Positions 20,250 through 23,080 of a DNA stretch of 23,080 nt are shown here, in pieces. Every line of letters begins with the position of its first letter. The first letter of the stretch is position 1. The notes beneath the pieces are model-generated. The model ran no database searches. It was not told where the DNA came from and was given only the letters and a program-made list of their open reading frames with translations. The DNA lies in IMG/VR virus record IMGVR_UViG_3300004097_003149, positions 1-23,080 of that record; one strand, written 5' to 3'. Position numbers and translations under genes: made by a program. The DNA comes from a virus.

Positions 20250-23080
20250 ATGAAAAATGTAAGGTTACATGGAAAATTAGGTAAACGATTTGTTAAATCG
20301 GCTGACTTTGATGTGTCTACTCCTGTAGAGGCTATGGCGGCCTTGATGGCGAACTACCCAGATATAAGGTATTATTTAGCTAAAAAAGAACAGGAGGGGG
20401 TTCAGTATGGAATTAAGAGTAGGAAGACTGGTCAATTTCTAGGTAGCGAAGAGTTGGGCATGATTATGGATGGTGGCCTTGATATTGTACCTGCACCAGC
20501 TGGTGGTGGATTGGCCGCTATAGCTATGAGTGTGGTCACAAGTTTAATTAGCGGTTTTATGCAAAACCAAATAGATAAGGGCTTGAAGCAGGATGACACC
20601 GTGCTCACAATGCAAAGTAATTCCTTCATATTTAAGGGTAAAGAAAATAGATACGAGCAGGGTACTACGGTTCCATTGGGTTATGGCAGGATGCTGGTTG
20701 GGTCTAGTGTTGTCTCAAACTCTATTAACAATTATGATTTAAACGCAGAAACTGGGGGAATTTATACTCTTGAGGTTGGAGCTTATACTATGTTGCCCAA
20801 CTACGCTCCCTGGGATAAATTTTATGACGAAGATTTAGGGCCACTTAAGTCAAGCGCATTAAGGTCGGTTGCGGAAGGGTACTCTGAGCTGGCTGTATCT
20901 AATCCGAATTATAAAGCGTTAAAGAAAACTTTAAGTGGTACAAAGTTTGGATCAAATGACGGTATATATGGAAGTAGTGTTATAACTGATGGTCATGAAT
21001 ATAGTAAGAAAATAGGTGGAGGGTTTTTTGGGAGTTTAACTTATAAAGTTGTATATAATCAGTCTGTATCAGAGGCATTTTTAACTAACTATAGTACTAA
21101 CGGAAACTTCACTCCAGTAGCTATGCTGTCAACATATCCAGACCAAGATTTATCAAAAATCCCGCCAGAAGAAAAGGCTAAGCTTGGTGTAATGAGATTC
21201 TTTAATTATTCGGGATACGAGAAAAAATTAAGAGAGCTCGTTCAGAAAGCTTACGATTTACCGAATTGGAATGGACCAAGTGATACTGTTACCCAGGAGT
21301 ATGTAGAGGAAAAGTATTTAAGAAGATCTGCTTTCGCTGTATTACAAAGCAGACCTAGGCCTGAAACTATAGATCCAAATGTTGAGCCAAGAAGGTATTG
21401 GCCTATAGGATTTAGTAACGGTGAAATAATAGAGCCAGGGGGTAGTTTTGGGTACGGGGACGCTTTAATGGTTGGGTCTAGATACAAGAGTGGATCAAAA
21501 GAGGGGGGGCTTGGTTGGCATAAGTTTGAATCTGTATCTGTGTCGAAAGCTGTAGACTTAATATGTGAGGGACCTATACAAGGATTTTGCGATCCAGATG
21601 GTAATTATTTAGAATTTAAGGACACTAAGTCAGCTACAAATAAAAATACTCAAGTTAGCTCTGACGATGATTATTTAAGGGGAGTTTTCCTTAACGATTA
21701 TCCAGTTAAGGAGGTTAAGGAGCTGAGTTCCACGCAAAGACAGGCGGTTTATAATGTTAATGAATTTGATATTGATGTGTCTAGAAACCCAGATGGAGAA
21801 ATGGGGTCAAATGATCAAGCCTTATTGGAGAGTAAGTATCAATTTGTAGCTGAAACCAAACAGGTAGGGGGGAAGTTGTTTGGCCCGCATACATTAGATG
21901 CTGCAGCGGCTGCCGCAGCGGCAGGCTCTGAAATTAGACAATGGAGTAAGAAGTCACCTTTTTTCAATAAAGGGGCATATGTAACGCACTTAGAGGAAAA
22001 GTACAAATGTCTTAGGTCTACTAATACATTGTTTAGTCGTTTGGATAATTTTATTAGAAGCCCTTTTGATATACCTCACATAGTTGTTCATAACGCAAAG
22101 CTTTTGAATGGTGGCGGTGGTTATATTGAGTCGGGTGATTTATATATGTCAACTAATGCTTTTGTTACTGATGAAGATGATCCATTTGCTATAGGAGAAT
22201 TTATTGCAAACGCAGAGTATGAGTCTGGTAACATTGTGTTCGAAAGGGCCGAGTATTTGGGCAATGATCCTTTTGGCAATGATGACGAAGCTCAGGAAAT
22301 AGCTAACAATGAGCCGCTTTTATTAAATATGGAAGATCCTGATTCAATGGGGGTTGATGTTGCTTATTGGGAAGCGGGCCCTAACGCTAAGAAGGTAAAG
22401 AAATATAAAGCTGGGGATGCTTACGATGTCGGTGATATTGTCTACGAGTCTCAATTGAAAGTTTTTAAAGTGAAGACAGCTGTAGCTGAATGGGACGCTA
22501 CTATCCTGCAGGCGGGTGCATCCGCTAGTGACGGAAAGGGCGTAGAGGTAATTTCACTAGAAGATGAAGCAATGTTTGAGCAAGCATCAAGGAAAGAGCA
22601 TAAGGGCTTTTTAGCTGCAATAGCATATTTAGATTCTAATGCATTTTCTCCAGTTGATGTGTCTCCTAACAATACTCAGTACTGGGTTCCTATATTTGCT
22701 GGAAGTAATCCTGATTCATTCACGGATGCAGAAGGGCAACCTTTGTATCATGACCCAACTGGGGCTGGAGCTACTAATCCAGATAATTTAAATCCAGTAT
22801 TCAAAAAGGCTGGCGGGGATGATCTTGGTCTTACTTTTAGACCTGAAGAGGAGTATCCTATATCTCATATAATAACAAACCAACTGGTTGACCAAGCTTT
22901 GGTTTCTATACAAATTGATGCATTGTCTTATATGTATCCAGGTGATAAGGTTGAGGTTTCATATGAGGTTGGTGCATTAATGATGTCTTTATTGGGTGCT
23001 ATTATTGGTGTTGGGGCATCAGCAGATATAATGTCTGAAGGAGACGAAGTTCCTCCTGATGTAATGTCTTATATAGCTGC
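20250..23080 (+). CDS. Fused tail assembly protein I / host-specificity protein J (3' partial)
   Basis: The frame is open from the ATG at 20250 to the right edge (943 codons, no stop), so the protein is cut by the window. Residues 1 to about 160 match lambda gpI: VRLHGKLGKRF, then STPVEAMAAL, a hydrophobic Gly-rich stretch (85-104), FIFKGKEN, and VPLGYGRMLVGSSVVS (141-156). In lambda this ends gpI and J is a separate gene. Here the frame continues through about 270 unassigned residues into the J N-terminal landmarks: SVSKAVDLICEGPIQG (E440) and GVFLNDYPV (478-486). Later come an Ala8 linker (551-558), a Y..GDIV module (718-731 and on to about 819), and ISHIITNQLVDQALVSIQIDAL. J forms the tip hub and central fibre that binds the receptor; the receptor-binding C-terminus lies beyond the window. 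The fusion is read directly from the sequence; functions are from family knowledge. Confidence 0.85.
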   Translation, partial: MKNVRLHGKLGKRFVKSADFDVSTPVEAMAALMANYPDIRYYLAKKEQEGVQYGIKSRKTGQFLGSEELGMIMDGGLDIVPAPAGGGLAAIAMSVVTSLISGFMQNQIDKGLKQDDTVLTMQSNSFIFKGKENRYEQGTTVPLGYGRMLVGSSVVSNSINNYDLNAETGGIYTLEVGAYTMLPNYAPWDKFYDEDLGPLKSSALRSVAEGYSELAVSNPNYKALKKTLSGTKFGSNDGIYGSSVITDGHEYSKKIGGGFFGSLTYKVVYNQSVSEAFLTNYSTNGNFTPVAMLSTYPDQDLSKIPPEEKAKLGVMRFFNYSGYEKKLRELVQKAYDLPNWNGPSDTVTQEYVEEKYLRRSAFAVLQSRPRPETIDPNVEPRRYWPIGFSNGEIIEPGGSFGYGDALMVGSRYKSGSKEGGLGWHKFESVSVSKAVDLICEGPIQGFCDPDGNYLEFKDTKSATNKNTQVSSDDDYLRGVFLNDYPVKEVKELSSTQRQAVYNVNEFDIDVSRNPDGEMGSNDQALLESKYQFVAETKQVGGKLFGPHTLDAAAAAAAAGSEIRQWSKKSPFFNKGAYVTHLEEKYKCLRSTNTLFSRLDNFIRSPFDIPHIVVHNAKLLNGGGGYIESGDLYMSTNAFVTDEDDPFAIGEFIANAEYESGNIVFERAEYLGNDPFGNDDEAQEIANNEPLLLNMEDPDSMGVDVAYWEAGPNAKKVKKYKAGDAYDVGDIVYESQLKVFKVKTAVAEWDATILQAGASASDGKGVEVISLEDEAMFEQASRKEHKGFLAAIAYLDSNAFSPVDVSPNNTQYWVPIFAGSNPDSFTDAEGQPLYHDPTGAGATNPDNLNPVFKKAGGDDLGLTFRPEEEYPISHIITNQLVDQALVSIQIDALSYMYPGDKVEVSYEVGALMMSLLGAIIGVGASADIMSEGDEVPPDVMSYIA
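21900..21924 (+). repeat. Poly-alanine tract containing a GC-rich palindrome
   Basis: Eight consecutive Ala codons (21900-21923) encode residues 551-558 of the I-J protein. Within them CTGCCGC-A-GCGGCAG (21910-21924) is a perfect 7-bp inverted repeat around one base, and GCAGCGGC occurs twice. The tract is much more GC-rich than its surroundings. It probably encodes a flexible or helical linker; slippage or hairpin formation is possible. Confidence 0.6.

Noticed and set aside
21910-21924. Transcription terminator hairpin
   Set aside because: It lies inside an open reading frame, has only a 1-nt loop and no following T run.
1-23080. Search for tRNAs, CRISPR arrays, inteins, introns, homing endonucleases, insertion sequences and attachment sites
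   Set aside because: None was visible by eye. Coding frames are continuous with almost no intergenic space; a weak signal could be missed without computation.

Overview
This window is the distal half of the tail module of a tailed phage or prophage with a long, flexible, non-contractile tail (siphovirus). The assignment rests on gene content and order. A giant tape-measure protein is followed, all on the + strand, by proteins resembling the lambda tail-tip set in lambda order: M-like (8147), L-like (18448), K-like (19493) and a fused I-J-like protein (20250 to the right edge). L, K, I and J type tips are typical of phages of Gram-negative hosts. The DNA is AT-rich, and arginine is written almost only as AGA/AGG with many ATA isoleucine codons. 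The host cannot be named; the accessory domains recall aquatic or marine siphoviruses, which is only an impression.

Layout: 2-5893 tape measure (start lies left of the window); 5893-6942 and 6939-8147 two neighbouring, distantly similar proteins with tail-tube-like motifs; 8147-11386 a 1079-residue protein with two M-like domains and a possible beta/gamma-crystallin-like C-terminus; 11383-14100 a von Willebrand factor A (vWA) protein; 14097-15473 a Cys-rich protein with an ASH/Hydin-type Ig-like domain; 15475-16695 a cadherin-like plus glycine-rich protein; 16688-18445 an unrecognised 585-residue protein; 18448-19506 L-like with an Fe-S cysteine set and a large insert; 19493-20230 K-like JAMM plus NlpC/P60; 20250 to beyond 23080 an I-J fusion. 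Eleven genes abut or overlap (ATGA, TAATG or 8-14 nt overlaps, largest gap 19 nt), so they look like one transcription unit with translational coupling. I saw no tRNA, promoter, terminator, insertion sequence or CRISPR array, and no gene-free stretch over 20 nt.

How they should work together: the tape measure sets tail length and is threaded through the tube. The M, L, K, I and J homologues initiate the tail and close its tip, with J contacting the host and K acting as a peptidase. The non-lambda part is a cassette of about 7 kb (11383-18445) inserted between the M-like and L-like genes. It encodes four large proteins with adhesion-type domains (vWA, Ig-like, cadherin-like, glycine-rich) that probably decorate the tip and contact the host surface. 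This cassette, the doubled M protein, the I-J fusion and a small aromatic/Gly-Asp module recurring in three tip proteins are the most unusual parts.
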